Positions 33,432-46,731 are shown, numbered from the stretch's first letter. The stretch is DNA of 64,000 nt from Gracilaria vermiculophylla (GCA_019155205.2 JAHNZQ020000004.1:3128523-3192522), one strand, 5' to 3'. Notes: generated from the sequence alone by a model not told the origin. Numbers and translations are program-made.

Positions 33432-33941
33432 ATGCAAGATGCTATTACTACGATTGTAAATCGTTACGATTTAATAGGAAAATATTTAGATAAGACAGCA
33501 ATAGAAAAATTAAATAGTTACTTCTTAACTGCTTCAAATAGAATAAAAGCTACAGAAATCATTAACTGTCAAGCAACTAAAATAATTAAAGAAGCTGCTG
33601 CAAGGCTGTATGAAGAACAACCTGAACTTTTAAGACCTGGTGGAAACTCTTATACAACAAGAAGATATGCTGCTTGCTTACGGGATATTGAATATTATTT
33701 AAGATATGCAAGTTACGCAATAGTTGCTGCAGATACTAATATTTTGAAAGAACGTGTCTTAGATGGACTGCGAGATGTATATAATTCATTAGGTGTTCCC
33801 ATTGCACCTACTGTAAGAAGTATTAAGCTTTTACAAGAAGTTACGGAAGAAGAGATTAAATCACAAAATAGTGATACAATCAATTGTGTTGTTGAACCAT
33901 TTGAATATATGATTAAAAACTTAAGTGAAGAAAATATATAA
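33432..33941 (+). CDS. apcF: Allophycocyanin beta-18 subunit
   Basis: Core phycobiliprotein beta-type subunit (169 residues) found in the terminal-emitter trimers of the phycobilisome core. The chromophore cysteine is C82 in RRYAACLRDIEYYLRYASYA. A GGAG ribosome site precedes the ATG. It is the start of a light-harvesting neighbourhood (cpcG, nblA, cpeB, cpeA). Confidence 0.94.
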   Translation: MQDAITTIVNRYDLIGKYLDKTAIEKLNSYFLTASNRIKATEIINCQATKIIKEAAARLYEEQPELLRPGGNSYTTRRYAACLRDIEYYLRYASYAIVAADTNILKERVLDGLRDVYNSLGVPIAPTVRSIKLLQEVTEEEIKSQNSDTINCVVEPFEYMIKNLSEENI

Positions 33942-34110
33942 ATTATTACAATAGTACAAGTATTGTAGAAAAAATAAATGGGTGAAAGTATTTCATTAAT
34001 GTATATATGCAAAAATAGATTTTATATATTTTATATAAAGGTCAAAAAGATTAAGAATATAAATAATCTATTTAATTAAATACATATGTTTTTCGTCAAA
34101 TATAAAAAGA

Positions 34111-34386
34111 ATGCTCCAAAAAAGTTTAAATAGTGTAATAATTCAATTAATTAGTTTGTTTTTAGGTTTTTTTTTGTCAACCGTATTTTCAACTATTCCT
34201 TCACAAACAGGCGATTGGGGAATAGTCACAGCATCTTTCATAGTGACGATTAATGAAATTATTAGTAAGAATATATATAAGTATATTAAGACAAAATACA
34301 CGTTGTTAAGTATTCGTATTTTAAACTATACAAGAATAGGAATCGTTTATGGATTATTTGTAGATGCTTTTAAATTAGGTAGTTAA
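34111..34386 (+). CDS. ycf20: Ycf20 membrane protein
   Basis: A 91-residue protein with two to three hydrophobic segments and the conserved family core FLSTVFSTIPSQTGDWGIVT, then GIVYGLFVDAFKLGS at the C-terminus. Ycf20 is conserved in cyanobacteria and plastids and has been tied to non-photochemical quenching in algae. It is convergent with cpcG. Confidence 0.93.
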   Translation: MLQKSLNSVIIQLISLFLGFFLSTVFSTIPSQTGDWGIVTASFIVTINEIISKNIYKYIKTKYTLLSIRILNYTRIGIVYGLFVDAFKLGS

Positions 34387-34474
34387 AAAACTATGATGAT
34401 AATGATAAATAACAATATAAACTAAGATAGTTACTGATAATCTAAATTCACGTGTCTTATAGTTTATAAGAATT

Positions 34475-34606
34475 AACTAATAATTTTTTGTTTAAAATCT
34501 CTTGAAAAGAATTCAAGTATATATTATATTAATACACTATGATTAAAATTAAATAATGTATTAAAATATAATATTAATTAGTATGAAAATCAAAAAATTA
34601 TTAGTT
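34475..34606. repeat. Long-spaced inverted repeat between ycf20 and cpcG
   Basis: AACTAATAATTTTTTG (34475-34490) and its perfect complement CAAAAAATTATTAGTT (34591-34606) are separated by 100 bases in the gap between convergent genes. The pair could close a large stem bounding the 3' ends of both messages. Confidence 0.5.
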
Positions 34607-34644
34607 TTTTAATCTCTAAAATTAAAATTTTTATAAAAAGTAAT

Positions 34645-35346
34645 TTATACTGGTAATGACGAAACATCATTAACCATACTTAAAAATAAAGCTGGATCAC
34701 CTGCTTTCGGCTGCTGTTCTTGAGGTCTAAATTTTCGTACTGGTCCAACCCACAATAATTGAGGCATTCCTTGTTTCATTGAAAAGTCTTTACCCATACG
34801 AGGAGTCTTTAAATTAAATGGTACTTCACCCTTACTTCTTTGTGCTATCACACGTCTTCTTTGGAATGGTACAGTATTATCTCCAAAATTTTCTGCATAT
34901 TCATCACTATCCAGTAAAGCACTAAAAAAAGCTTTTAAACCTTTAGAAGCAATTATGATTGAAAAAGCCAGTTTTTCTCTTTCATTATATACATCTCTTC
35001 CTAATACTCTTTGAATACACATTTCAACGAAACGATAATTATTATTCACATTATAATTCAAACTAAAAAAAGATTCAGATAATAACAATCCCTTGACAAA
35101 ATCTTTAACTTTAATTTGATTAAATCTTAATTGTGACTCTAAAAAAGGCTGTGCTGTTCTACTTAAAATTTGATGTTCACTAAAAATTTGTCTATAAGCT
35201 GCCCAAATTATTTCATCCATTTCTAGTGCTGCTGGAACATCATCTGTAGTATATATTTTAGGCTGCTCTTCACCAGGCAAATATTCAAAACCATCTACTC
35301 GTTGGTTTTGGGTAGATAATGAATAATTTAGTAAAGGTATAGACAT
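34645..35346 (-). CDS. cpcG: Phycobilisome rod-core linker
   Basis: Rod-core linker polypeptide (233 residues) attaching phycocyanin/phycoerythrin rods to the allophycocyanin core. The linker domain occupies the N-terminal two thirds (SIPLLNYSLSTQNQRVDGFE, EMDEIIWAAYRQIFSEHQIL, LLSESFF) with a basic C-terminal extension. A GGAG site precedes the ATG. Confidence 0.95.
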   Translation of the reverse strand: MSIPLLNYSLSTQNQRVDGFEYLPGEEQPKIYTTDDVPAALEMDEIIWAAYRQIFSEHQILSRTAQPFLESQLRFNQIKVKDFVKGLLLSESFFSLNYNVNNNYRFVEMCIQRVLGRDVYNEREKLAFSIIIASKGLKAFFSALLDSDEYAENFGDNTVPFQRRRVIAQRSKGEVPFNLKTPRMGKDFSMKQGMPQLLWVGPVRKFRPQEQQPKAGDPALFLSMVNDVSSLPV

Positions 35347-35637
35347 AAAAATCTCCTAATTAATGTAACAGATAAAATATTGACCTGAACTTATATCAAG
35401 TATTAAAGTACATAAGTATTATAGTAAAATAATATTTTTAATAACTTATTGCAATTGCACTTCTTGAAACTCAATATTATTATATGCATACTTATAATAA
35501 TATAATATTATACTAGAATTAACGGACAAAATAATTTTTTAGTCAGTTAATGATTGCGATCTGACTTTTTTAATTTTAATTATTCAAAACTCAATCTTGT
35601 TTATTGTAAATTTTACAGTAAAAAATTAATAAATAAC

Positions 35638-35811
35638 ATGGAAAATAAAAACCAATTAACTCTTGAACAAGAATTTAGACTAGCACTTTATCGTCAAAAA
35701 ATTCATAAGTTGAATGATAAACAGATTAGAACACATCTAATATTAACCCTTAAACAAATGATTGTTAAAGATAATATAATTAAGTATTTCATAAAGAATT
35801 CTTTATCCTAA
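35638..35811 (+). CDS. nblA: Phycobilisome degradation protein NblA (Ycf18)
   Basis: A 57-residue helical adaptor that targets phycobilisomes for proteolysis in nutrient stress. The family motif LTLEQEFRLALYRQKIHKLN is intact. ATG 35638 (MENKNQ) is the family start. In-frame codons upstream to 35554 have no conservation. It is divergent from cpcG and 164 bases upstream of cpeB. Confidence 0.9.
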   Translation: MENKNQLTLEQEFRLALYRQKIHKLNDKQIRTHLILTLKQMIVKDNIIKYFIKNSLS

Positions 35812-36509
<698 letters not shown>

Positions 36510-36579
36510 AATAATACTAAATATAACTATATTAACAAGCTTGTATAAGCTATAGATGTCTTAATCCAGAAGGAGATAA

Positions 36580-37077
<498 letters not shown>

Positions 37078-37116
37078 AATGACAATTTATTTAAACTTGC
37101 TTTAAGCAAAGCTTTA

Positions 37117-37151
37117 AACAACTAAAATGGGGAATTACCATTTTAGTTGTT
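37117..37151 (+). terminator. Intrinsic terminator of cpeB-cpeA
   Basis: A perfect 14-base stem (37117-37130 with 37138-37151), a 7-base loop and a run of T directly after it. It sits 39 bases past the cpeA stop. This is one of the clearest bacterial-type terminators in the window. Confidence 0.85.
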
Positions 37152-37257
37152 TTTTTATGAAACTTTATTAAAAATGAATTAATTCGAATGTAAGAGTCTT
37201 AAATTAAGATATGATATATTTATTAACAGACTGAATAAATATACACATAGGGTATTA

Positions 37258-38118
37258 ATGGAAAATAATTGTATTAATATATCTTTCGCACTGTTTCTGA
37301 TCAACTTGATGATATACTGGATTAATATCGCATTCAAGAGATCAACTGTCTTATACAAATTAGGCAATATAATTAATGTAAATATTAGTTTACTACTTAC
37401 CATTTCTCTTATCTTAAGGTGGATACAAAATAGCTATTTTCCTTTAAGTAATTTATACGAGTCATTAATTTTTTTAACATGGGGACTAAGCTTTTTACAA
37501 GTAATTTTAGAACAGCAAAATAAAAGATCATTTATAGGAGCTATTACTACACCAATAGGTTTGTTTACTCTAGGCTTTGCTAGTTTATCATTACCTGAAA
37601 ACATGAAACAAGCTTCACCTTTAGTACCAGCCTTAAGATCTAATTGGTTAATGATGCATGTGAGCGTAATGATGATTAGCTATGCGACCTTAATATTAGG
37701 ATCCTTGTTATCTATCTTGTTTCTTGTATTATATAATATTAAGAATAAAACAAATACTAACCTAAAACTCAATTACGCAACACAACAATTAAGTAGAATA
37801 ACTCTTTTACAAAGTATAGATAATTTAAGCTACCGAGTAATTGGACTTGGCTTTCCATTACTAACTATCGGTATTATAGCTGGAGCTGTATGGGCTAATG
37901 AAGCATGGGGATCTTACTGGAGTTGGGATCCTAAAGAAACTTGGGCATTAATAACTTGGTTGGTTTTTGCAGCATATTTACATTCTAGATTAAACAAAGA
38001 ATGGCAAGGTCAAAAACCGGCAATATTAGCTTCTATAGGATTTGTTATTGTATGGATTTGTTATTTAGGAGTTAATTTTTTAGGTCAAGGTTTACATAGT
38101 TATGGTTGGTTTCTATAA
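37258..38118 (+). CDS. ccsA: Cytochrome c biogenesis protein CcsA
   Basis: Thylakoid haem-handling protein of system II cytochrome c maturation (286 residues; older name ycf5). It is polytopic, with the tryptophan-rich WWD-type motif [20 protein letters not shown] and flanking histidines ([28 protein letters not shown]). Confidence 0.95.
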   Translation: MENNCINISFALFLINLMIYWINIAFKRSTVLYKLGNIINVNISLLLTISLILRWIQNSYFPLSNLYESLIFLTWGLSFLQVILEQQNKRSFIGAITTPIGLFTLGFASLSLPENMKQASPLVPALRSNWLMMHVSVMMISYATLILGSLLSILFLVLYNIKNKTNTNLKLNYATQQLSRITLLQSIDNLSYRVIGLGFPLLTIGIIAGAVWANEAWGSYWSWDPKETWALITWLVFAAYLHSRLNKEWQGQKPAILASIGFVIVWICYLGVNFLGQGLHSYGWFL

Positions 38119-38225
38119 TAAACAAATACATTATGTTAATTCTTGTCTAATTTTTAGATAACTATCAAATATCAACATATAATATGTATATATTGCTTGT
38201 TATTAAAAGAATATCTAACACAAAT

Positions 38226-38486
38226 ATGAACATAGAAACTTTAATTGGTATTATTCCACATACATCTACTTGGTCAGCATCGAGCGCTGTTATTATGATT
38301 ATCTGTAACCTTATATGTATAGGTTTGGGAAGATATGCGATAAAAGTTAGGGGATTAGGTCCTTCTATACCGAGCCTAGGCTTAAAAGGATTTGGTCTTC
38401 CTGAGTTATTAGCTACAACAAGTTTAGGACACATAATTGGAGCTGGTACAATTATTGGCTTAAGCAGTATAGAAATTATTAATTAA
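38226..38486 (+). CDS. psaK: Photosystem I subunit X
   Basis: A two-helix PSI antenna subunit (86 residues) starting MNIETLIGIIPHTSTWS, with IKVRGLGPSIPSLGLKGFGL in the stromal loop and the C-terminal helix LGHIIGAGTIIGL. ATG 38226 matches the family start. An upstream in-frame ATG at 38184 would add 14 residues. Confidence 0.94.
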   Translation: MNIETLIGIIPHTSTWSASSAVIMIICNLICIGLGRYAIKVRGLGPSIPSLGLKGFGLPELLATTSLGHIIGAGTIIGLSSIEIIN

Positions 38487-38500
38487 AAGATTAAATAATG

Positions 38501-38527
38501 AAGATTTTTAGGATAAACTCAAATCTT
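38501..38527. terminator. Hairpin between psaK and accA
   Basis: AAGATTT (38501-38507) pairs with AAATCTT (38521-38527), followed on the + strand by a T run. It lies between two convergent genes and is a modest terminator candidate. Confidence 0.4.
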
Positions 38528-38564
38528 TTTTATTTTTAATATTCCATATTTCAAAAGAATAAGT

Positions 38565-39536
38565 TTAAGACCCTTCGTAAAAAGTTCCTATCTTTCGAAA
38601 CTTATTATACCTAAGTTCTTTTCTTTTAGACGGGATTATTTTGGCAAGAATATTTAACTCAATTATCAAAGATTCTTTAAGAATGCATCCTGCTTGATAA
38701 GGATTAGATTGAGATCCACCCACAGGTTCTTTTACTATCTCATCAATTATACCTAAAATCTTTAAATCAGCAGAGGTTATTTTTAATGCTTCTGCTGCAT
38801 CTAATGAACGCTTACTATCTTTCCATAAAATGGCTGCACAAGCTTCTGGGGTTGCAACAGTATATACTGCATACTCAAGCATTAATATTTTATCACCTAT
38901 TCCAATTCCTAAAGCACCTCCTGAGCCTCCTTCTCCTAAGATTGTACAAATAATAGGAACATCAAAAGAAAACATTTCTCTAAGATTAACAGCAATAGCT
39001 TCGCCTTGACCTAATTTTTCGGCATCTATACCAGCCCAAGCACCAGGAGTATCAATAAAAGTTAATATAGGAAAATTGAATTGGTTTGCATGCTGCATTA
39101 AACGTAAAGCTTTACGATAACCTCCTGGAGATGCCATGCCAAAATTTCTTAACACATTATCTTTTGTATCTTTGCCTCTTTGATGACCCACAAAAATAAC
39201 TGTATGATTATCTAGCTTACCTATACCTCCAACTAGAGCAGGATCATCTTTACCTCCTCTATCTCCGTGCAACTCAAGCCACTGATTCATAATATAAGGC
39301 ATATAATCTAGAGTTGTTGGTCTGTCTGCTTGACGTACTAAATGCAATCTTTGCAAAGGAGTCAAAGATTGAAATATATTATATTTTATGGTGGATAATT
39401 GTTTTCTGAAGAAACTGATTTCTTTTTCCAAACTCACTTGTTGGTGTTTAGATATTTTTCTCAACTGCTGTATCTCATATTCTAATTCTAAAACAGGTTT
39501 CAAAAAATCTAATGATAAAGATTTACGAGTTGTCAT
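38565..39536 (-). CDS. accA: Acetyl-CoA carboxylase carboxyltransferase subunit alpha
   Basis: Carboxyltransferase alpha subunit (323 residues) of the prokaryotic acetyl-CoA carboxylase, first step of fatty acid synthesis. Motifs visible: LHGDRGGKDDPALVGGIGKL, GMASPGGYRKALRLM, FIDTPGAWAGIDAEKLGQGE and GEGGSGGALGIGIGDKILML. It is unfused, as in red plastids. ycf22 lies 60 bases upstream on the same strand. Confidence 0.97.
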   Translation of the reverse strand: MTTRKSLSLDFLKPVLELEYEIQQLRKISKHQQVSLEKEISFFRKQLSTIKYNIFQSLTPLQRLHLVRQADRPTTLDYMPYIMNQWLELHGDRGGKDDPALVGGIGKLDNHTVIFVGHQRGKDTKDNVLRNFGMASPGGYRKALRLMQHANQFNFPILTFIDTPGAWAGIDAEKLGQGEAIAVNLREMFSFDVPIICTILGEGGSGGALGIGIGDKILMLEYAVYTVATPEACAAILWKDSKRSLDAAEALKITSADLKILGIIDEIVKEPVGGSQSNPYQAGCILKESLIIELNILAKIIPSKRKELRYNKFRKIGTFYEGS

Positions 39537-39596
39537 AGTAAATTGAATTAATAAATTAAAAATATTGATCTAGATAATAAATAGATTGTTTTATAG

Positions 39597-40242
39597 CTAA
39601 TTCAAAAAAAAGTGAAATAAATAATTATACATCAAAGTTGTTACATTCGCCATATTATCTGTAAAATCTATAAACTCATTCGAAATATAAAGTGTATTCT
39701 GAAAAAATAAATTAGCCAACTGGAAAAGTCTAGGATCATCAAAACGTTGAGAAATTCTTGTAGCAGCTCTCACTAAATCATCATAATTCAATCCTCTTTC
39801 GCCTTTTATATAATCATAATGGCATAAAAACATAGATTTTGCGCAGGCTTTTGTAAATACATCAAGATTTTTTGTATCTTGAATATTTATATTTTCTAAA
39901 GGTGTTATATCAATAACAGTATCATTTAACAGTCCCGTTTGAGTTGTTTCAACTAAAGAATTTTTAGGAATCAAGATAGAAGATAGATTAATACTAACTT
40001 TAGCAAGTACATAATTATACTTGATTTGAATTTTATTAACATAACCTATACTAATACCTCTCATTAAAACCCCAGATCCTTCTTTTAACCCATATCCATT
40101 ATTAAATAAAATAAAAAAGGAATAACTGTTTTTTTTTTATTTTTAAACTAAAAGAAAAAATCAAAAAAATCAATATAAAGATACAGAATGAGATAACACT
40201 ACTTAAATGTTTCTTTGTTTGATCTATTTTTGCTTTAACCAT
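39597..40242 (-). pseudogene. ycf22: MCE-domain protein Ycf22, frameshifted at an A10 run
   Basis: Ycf22 is the MlaD/TGD2-type substrate-binding protein of a lipid importer. An intact-looking MCE part reads NNGYGLKEGSGVLMRGISIG and beyond. A start ATG at 40242 opens a short frame with a transmembrane segment (SFCIFILIFLIFSFSL) that ends early. The frames meet at ten A in coding sense (T run 40129-40138), and losing one A joins them into about 214 residues with the TM-then-MCE layout of the family. As read, translation from ATG 40064 would lose the membrane anchor. Its probable permease partner is ycf63 at 59371. Confidence 0.8.
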
Positions 40243-40284
40243 AAAAAAACCTTATAAACATAAAATAAAATATCAGATTATTCT

Positions 40285-41022
40285 CTAAATATATGTCTGA
40301 CATACTTTAAGATGATTAATATCAAATATATGAGGGCTTATTATTAATGCTTTAGAAGAAGATTGCATAAAAAATACAATCTCATAAATATATAAAACCA
40401 TATCATAGATGGAATAATAGTTAGATAGCACAGATCCGATACCAATAATGGAAAAACTATCAGCAACTGCAGAAGAAGCATAATTAATAGAGTCGATCAT
40501 ACTCGACCTTTTGATATTAGTATCAAAAGGTCGATTTTTTTTTGTTGAATATCCTTCACTTTGAATTGTAGACATACCTATTTTTTCGAGTAAAAATGCA
40601 AGATTAATTTGTTCTGACAGTAAAAATGTGTGAGGTATAGTAACAGAAATAGGAATATTGTGTATTAAATTTTTTGTTTCTTGAGCTAGATTTAAAATTT
40701 GTTTAGCAGATAAAAAAATTTTCTTATGATAGAAAACATCAAAATTACCTATTTCTACCATATCTGCTCCTTTCGTAGCACAACTAAATAAATCTAATGG
40801 GTCTATAGAAGAAACACATACTGGAATATTAGTGATTGATTTAACTATAGATAATATTTCAGTATTAGCAGCTATATCAATAAAACTGGCTTTACCCAAT
40901 TCTGCTGCTTTTGTTATTTTAATTACAGAATAAATAGAAAAATTATTCAATCCAACTATAATTTTAACTGTTTTTTGTTTTATAATACTTTGTGGTAATT
41001 CAAAAGGTAATAAACTTTTCAT
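40285..41022 (-). CDS. ycf23: Ycf23 (DUF561) TIM-barrel-like protein
   Basis: A 245-residue protein conserved in cyanobacteria and red plastids. Motifs include KIIVGLNNF, SFIDIAANTEIL, PVCVSSIDP, KGADMVEIGNFDVFY and SVTIPHTFLL, the look of a TIM barrel. The function is unknown. ATG 41022 (MKSLLPF) is preferred over an upstream TTG. It is upstream of ycf22 and accA on the same strand. Confidence 0.9.
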   Translation of the reverse strand: MKSLLPFELPQSIIKQKTVKIIVGLNNFSIYSVIKITKAAELGKASFIDIAANTEILSIVKSITNIPVCVSSIDPLDLFSCATKGADMVEIGNFDVFYHKKIFLSAKQILNLAQETKNLIHNIPISVTIPHTFLLSEQINLAFLLEKIGMSTIQSEGYSTKKNRPFDTNIKRSSMIDSINYASSAVADSFSIIGIGSVLSNYYSIYDMVLYIYEIVFFMQSSSKALIISPHIFDINHLKVCQTYI

Positions 41023-41173
41023 GGTTGAAAAAATCAATAATTTAAGGCCTCACTAACAATATTTTTATTTCAAATTAGAACATTTATGAAATTAGTCTAT
41101 TGATTGTCATATTTAAATATTATGATCAATAAACTAATCTCACAACTTAATACAGGTCTAGTATTTTAGAATT

Positions 41174-41491
<318 letters not shown>

Positions 41492-41624
41492 TTATCAAAT
41501 CTTACGTTATAAGAATATAATTTCATCTTAATATAAAGTATGCATTAATATCTATTAAAAAATTAAAAACTTCATAAAACGTCAAATGTTATTTGATTAA
41601 GTGAGTATTAAATTTTAATACAAT

Positions 41625-44600
41625 TTAATTGATAATCGCTCGATAAGATGAACAAGAAATATTGGTTAAGGCTGTATTAGATTCTGAAGGAGGAATAATT
41701 TGCCAAAACATAGGTAAACATTTTGACCAATTGTCTAAAATATGCTTTGCTTTTAAGCTTTTAGTTTTTATCTCATAAAGCTCTATAATATTTTTTAATT
41801 GTTTTTCTCCTTCATAAGTTTTAATTCTTTGATGCTTTACAATTTGTTGATTAATTTTAGATTCTATATTATTATCTTCATCTAAAAAATAAGCTAAACC
41901 ACCTGTCATACCAGCACCTATGTTTCGCCCAGCTGAACCAAGCACAACTACTAAACCTCCTGTCATATATTCGCAAGCATGGTCGCCAACTCCTTCAACT
42001 ACAGAATGAGCTAATGAATTTCTTACAGCAAATCTTTCACCAGCTTGACCGCTAACAAACAGATAACCACCTGTTGCTCCATATAGACATGTATTACCAA
42101 TAATAACTGGCTTTACTCCATTAAGCATAGTATTAACTTCAGGAACAACAATTATTTCTCCTCCATTCATACCTTTACCTACATAATCATTTGCTTCACC
42201 AACAAGACTTAGATGCATTCCCTTTATAATAAAAGCACCAAAACTTTGTCCTGCCGCACCTGTAAAGTTTAGTTGTAAATTACCTTTAAAACCTTTATTA
42301 CCGTATTTTTTAGCTATAAAACCAGATATTCTCGCACCGACTGTTCTATCTGTGTTCAAAATATCAACTTTTTTATTTACATCTTTTTGTTCTTCAATAG
42401 CTTGGAGAATTGTTGGATTATTTAATAAAGTATCATCTAAAACCTTACCATTATCGTGTATTGCCTTATTTACAATATGATGATAAATAGGAGCACTCAA
42501 TAATGGAGCTAAACTTAAATAATTGGTTTTATTCAAATTTTTATGCTGATACTTCATCAGTTCAGTGCGCCCTACAATATCTGATAAAGATACATAACCT
42601 AAATAAGATAAAATTTCTCTTACTTCTTGAGCAACAAAAATGAAAAAATTAACTAAATCAGCAGGTATACCTGGATAGCGTTTTCTTAAGTCTTCTCTCT
42701 GAGTAGCTACACCAACAGGGCAGTTATTAGTATGACATATACGAGCCATAACACAACCGGTAGCTATCATAGCTATTGTTCCAAAGCCAAACTCTTCTGC
42801 ACCCATTAAAGCTGCTAAAACTATATCTTTCCCTGTTCTTAAACCTCCGTCTACTCTTAGAATGACTCTACTTCTTAATTGATTATCAACTAAAGTTTTA
42901 TGTACTTCTGATAGACCTAATTCCCATGGACATCCAGCGTGCTTAATAGAACTTAAAGGAGAGGCACCTGTTCCACCATCGTGTCCAGAAATTTGAATAA
43001 TATCAGCATTTGCTTTTGCAACACCTGCTGCAATTGTACCAATTCCCATCTCCGCAACTAATTTAACAGAAACTTTTGCTGCTGGATTAATTTGATGTAA
43101 GTCAAAAATTAGCTGTGCTAAATCCTCAATAGAATAAATATCATGATGAGGCGGAGGAGAAATTAAGGTAACACCTGGTTTGCAATTACGCAATTGCGCA
43201 ATATAAGGACTTACTTTTTTACCTGGTAATTGCCCACCTTCTCCAGGTTTTGCCCCTTGAGCAATTTTAATTTCTAATTGCTGAGCATTCATTAAATACT
43301 CTGGTGTTACACCAAAACGACCAGACGCAATTTGCTTAATAGCAGAACTAGCAATATCATTACTTTTCAGACCTTTCAAATGCGCAAAACTAGTTGAGAC
43401 ACCCGAAATATCTATATCTGCAATAGGTGAAAAACGAGTATGATCTTCTCCACCTTCTCCGGAATTAGATTTACCTCCAAGTCTGTTCATAGCAATAGCC
43501 AAAGTTTCATGCGTTTCACGCGAAAGAGCCCCTAAAGACATTCCACCTGTACAAAATCTTTTTACAATAGATTCGACTGATTCTACTTTATTAATATCTA
43601 TAGGCTCACGATGATCAACAAAAGTTAATAGATCTCTTAAATTAGTAGGTGGACGATCTTGTAATAAATGTTTATATTTTTTATAAAGAGAAAAATCCTG
43701 ATTACGGACGGCCTTATGTAATGTTTTAGACATCTCAGGATTATTTACATGATATTCAGCACTTGGTCTATATTGAACATAGCCTAAATTAGGTAATTTC
43801 TTAGAAATCTTCATATTAATTATATTGTTATATGAAGTAACAATGCTTAAAGCTAATTCATCTAAATTAATACCGTCTAAAGATGAGGTTGTTCCTTTAA
43901 ATGCTAAATTTACTACATCTTTACCTAAACCTAATATCTCAAATATTTGAGCACCATGGTAACTAGACAGTAAAGAGATTCCCATTTTAGATAAGATCTT
44001 CAATAAACCCATCTCTATAGCAGAACGATAGTTATCTTGTGCTTCTGTTAAGGTAATCTTAGATAACTTAAGATTAGACATTAACTTCTGTGTTCTAGGA
44101 TTATGCCACCATTGTCTTACTGTCAAAAATGCCATATAAGGACATATAGCGCTAGCTCCATAACCTATTAAACAGGCAAAATGGTGAGTACTCCAACATT
44201 GAGCTGTATCTACAACTATAGATACTTTATGTCTTAAATTAAGAGATATTAAATAATGATGAACAGCACCAACTATCAATAAAGGTGGTAAAAATGCTTT
44301 TTTTTCATCTAAAGTATCTACACGATCACTTAGTATAACAATCTCAAAACCTTTATTTGTTAATTGAGCGGTTTCTATACAAATTTCTTTAATTCTGTTA
44401 AGAAAGTTAACATTATCTGGATCTTGAACAAAGAATGTATTAATGGTGGAAACAGATAAAGTATATTGCGATAATTTTGTAAGCTCACTTTCATTTAAAA
44501 TAGGAGAATCCAGTTTAATTGATTTAGCCATATAATCACGAGGCTCTAAAAAATTACCTTTTGACCCTAAATAAGTTGTTAAAGACATGACTAAACTTTC

Positions 44601-46202
44601 TCTTAAAGGATCAATAGCTGGATTGGTGACTTGCGCAAAGCGTTGTTTAAAGAAATCATATAATAGATGAGGCTTTTCTGACAAAATAGCTAAAGGAGTA
44701 TCGTCGCCCATACAGAAAGTAGGCTCTTTTGCTGAACTAGCCATATGCTCTATTATTAACTCTACATCTTCATTGGTATAACCAAATGCCGTATGAAAGC
44801 GCATCATAACAGACGGATCAATCATAAAATCTTGCAAATAGTTTTCCCGTGATAAATGCTTTTGATATGCATCAAGCCACTTTTTATAAGGAAATTTACT
44901 GGCTACAGACTGCTTCACAGTCCAATTATCTAAAATCAGATTATTTACTATATCGACACAAATCATTTGACCTGGGCCTAATCTACCTTTTTGAGTAATT
45001 TCACCTAGATTCTTATCTAACACGCCAACTTCTGACGATAAACTAATGAAACCATTACTAGTAATCACATAACGAGCAGGACGTAGTCCATTTCTATCTA
45101 AAGTTGCTCCTATGACTTTACCATCACTAAAAACAACTAGTGCAGGTCCATCCCATGGTTCTTGAAGGTTATTATGATATTCATAAAAATCTATAATTTC
45201 TGGAAAATTTTCTAATGCTGGCTGATTCTTATATGCCTCTGGAATTAAAATCATAAGTGATTCTTGAGGACTTTTACCAGATTGTATCAATAATTCTAAT
45301 ACAGCATCTAAATTTGCTGAGTCACTATTTTGAAAATTAGTAATGGGTCTTAAAGAATCAAAATCTTCTCCACTATAACTTTCTTGGAATAAAGACTCTT
45401 TCGACTGCATCCAGTTTAAATTACCAAGTAGCGTATTGATTTCTCCATTATGTGCCATAAATCTCATCGGCTGAGCCAAGGGCCATTTAGGCATAGTATT
45501 TGTACTAAACCTTCTATGATACATTGCAAAGTTACTTTCATAATTTATATTACATAAATCTAGATAGTATTTTGACAAAACTGCTGACTGCACCATTCCC
45601 TTATAAATAATAATACGAGAAGAAAAAGAACAAAAATAGAACTGTTTATTAAGATGTAAATGAGACTGAGCAACTAATTTTTCTATTTTTTTTCTTGTAA
45701 TAAATAAAATTTTCTCTAATTGGTCACCATAAAGGTCTCTAGATTTTACAAAAAATTGCATTACTAAAGGTTGATTAGCTTTAGCTTGAAAGCCTAATAC
45801 GCTATCGTTGACAGGAACAATACGCCATTTTAAAAAATCAAAACCATTTAAACCAACAACCCATTCTACTATTTTTTGAATAGATTCGATTTTTTCATGT
45901 GGCATAAACAACATCGCCACACCTAAGTGATCTACATCATAATCCGGTAAAACATCTGATAATATTTTCCATGGAATTTGAGTCATAATACCGGCACCAT
46001 CCCCTGAAACCCTATCAGCACTACAACCTCCTCTGTGTTCCATACAATTTAGTGCATTCAAAGCTTGTTTAACAATAGTATGAGATGGAGCGTATTTAAT
46101 ACGCGTAATAAAGCCAACACCACACGCATCTTTTTCAGAAGACAGAAAAGGATATTTATATAAGTTATTCAATTGGTAGTTATTATATTTTGATGCTTGC
46201 AT
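41625..46202 (-). CDS. gltB: Ferredoxin-dependent glutamate synthase
   Basis: Fd-GOGAT (1525 residues), converting glutamine and 2-oxoglutarate to two glutamates. The mature N-terminal nucleophile is C27 after a short propeptide ([14 protein letters not shown]). The amidotransferase domain, the FMN domain ([46 protein letters not shown]), a 3Fe-4S cysteine motif ([20 protein letters not shown]) and the beta-helix C-domain are present. ATG 46202 is the likely start. Confidence 0.97.
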   Translation of the reverse strand: MQASKYNNYQLNNLYKYPFLSSEKDACGVGFITRIKYAPSHTIVKQALNALNCMEHRGGCSADRVSGDGAGIMTQIPWKILSDVLPDYDVDHLGVAMLFMPHEKIESIQKIVEWVVGLNGFDFLKWRIVPVNDSVLGFQAKANQPLVMQFFVKSRDLYGDQLEKILFITRKKIEKLVAQSHLHLNKQFYFCSFSSRIIIYKGMVQSAVLSKYYLDLCNINYESNFAMYHRRFSTNTMPKWPLAQPMRFMAHNGEINTLLGNLNWMQSKESLFQESYSGEDFDSLRPITNFQNSDSANLDAVLELLIQSGKSPQESLMILIPEAYKNQPALENFPEIIDFYEYHNNLQEPWDGPALVVFSDGKVIGATLDRNGLRPARYVITSNGFISLSSEVGVLDKNLGEITQKGRLGPGQMICVDIVNNLILDNWTVKQSVASKFPYKKWLDAYQKHLSRENYLQDFMIDPSVMMRFHTAFGYTNEDVELIIEHMASSAKEPTFCMGDDTPLAILSEKPHLLYDFFKQRFAQVTNPAIDPLRESLVMSLTTYLGSKGNFLEPRDYMAKSIKLDSPILNESELTKLSQYTLSVSTINTFFVQDPDNVNFLNRIKEICIETAQLTNKGFEIVILSDRVDTLDEKKAFLPPLLIVGAVHHYLISLNLRHKVSIVVDTAQCWSTHHFACLIGYGASAICPYMAFLTVRQWWHNPRTQKLMSNLKLSKITLTEAQDNYRSAIEMGLLKILSKMGISLLSSYHGAQIFEILGLGKDVVNLAFKGTTSSLDGINLDELALSIVTSYNNIINMKISKKLPNLGYVQYRPSAEYHVNNPEMSKTLHKAVRNQDFSLYKKYKHLLQDRPPTNLRDLLTFVDHREPIDINKVESVESIVKRFCTGGMSLGALSRETHETLAIAMNRLGGKSNSGEGGEDHTRFSPIADIDISGVSTSFAHLKGLKSNDIASSAIKQIASGRFGVTPEYLMNAQQLEIKIAQGAKPGEGGQLPGKKVSPYIAQLRNCKPGVTLISPPPHHDIYSIEDLAQLIFDLHQINPAAKVSVKLVAEMGIGTIAAGVAKANADIIQISGHDGGTGASPLSSIKHAGCPWELGLSEVHKTLVDNQLRSRVILRVDGGLRTGKDIVLAALMGAEEFGFGTIAMIATGCVMARICHTNNCPVGVATQREDLRKRYPGIPADLVNFFIFVAQEVREILSYLGYVSLSDIVGRTELMKYQHKNLNKTNYLSLAPLLSAPIYHHIVNKAIHDNGKVLDDTLLNNPTILQAIEEQKDVNKKVDILNTDRTVGARISGFIAKKYGNKGFKGNLQLNFTGAAGQSFGAFIIKGMHLSLVGEANDYVGKGMNGGEIIVVPEVNTMLNGVKPVIIGNTCLYGATGGYLFVSGQAGERFAVRNSLAHSVVEGVGDHACEYMTGGLVVVLGSAGRNIGAGMTGGLAYFLDEDNNIESKINQQIVKHQRIKTYEGEKQLKNIIELYEIKTKSLKAKHILDNWSKCLPMFWQIIPPSESNTALTNISCSSYRAIIN

Positions 46203-46509
46203 ATTCAATTTTTTATTTAACTTAAGATTATATATTCATTATCTATTATTCATCCTCTATTCAATCACTGAAAATTTATATATATAAAACATATAGACTT
46301 ATCTAGTAATATATAGTAGAAGGAATAAATTATTCATTCTATGTCATTAACAATAACATAAGGCTATTGGTATAGTATTACATATATTCAAATAAAAGAT
46401 GCAAATGTAAAATCAAATTTTGATTATACTATCCATCCATAAATAATTTAGTTATCAGTAATTACTCAGTAACTCACTATTTATTTAATATATAATTAAT
46501 ATATAAACT
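46203..46509. promoter_or_regulatory. Divergent intergenic region between gltB and rpoZ
   Basis: A 307-base AT-rich gap. I see no gene, tRNA or strong hairpin. It should hold the leftward gltB and rightward rpoZ promoters. Confidence 0.4.
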
Positions 46510-46731
46510 ATGTATAATCACTCGCAATTACATGAAGTCATATATAAAACAGAAGAATTACTGAATACTTCTAATAATCGATATAAAATCACTATCCAAA
46601 TAGCAAATCGTGCTAAAAGAAAAAAATATGAAGATTTAGACATTATAGATGATCCAACAGTTAAACCTATTATTCGTTCTATATTAGAAATGGTAGATGA
46701 AATGACTCAGCCAGAAATTATAAGTGATTAA
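46510..46731 (+). CDS. rpoZ: RNA polymerase omega-like subunit (Ycf61)
   Basis: A 73-residue omega-type subunit of the plastid RNA polymerase. The family block [20 protein letters not shown], followed by [16 protein letters not shown], is clear. The other core genes rpoC1 and rpoC2 open the window. Confidence 0.88.
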   Translation: MYNHSQLHEVIYKTEELLNTSNNRYKITIQIANRAKRKKYEDLDIIDDPTVKPIIRSILEMVDEMTQPEIISD

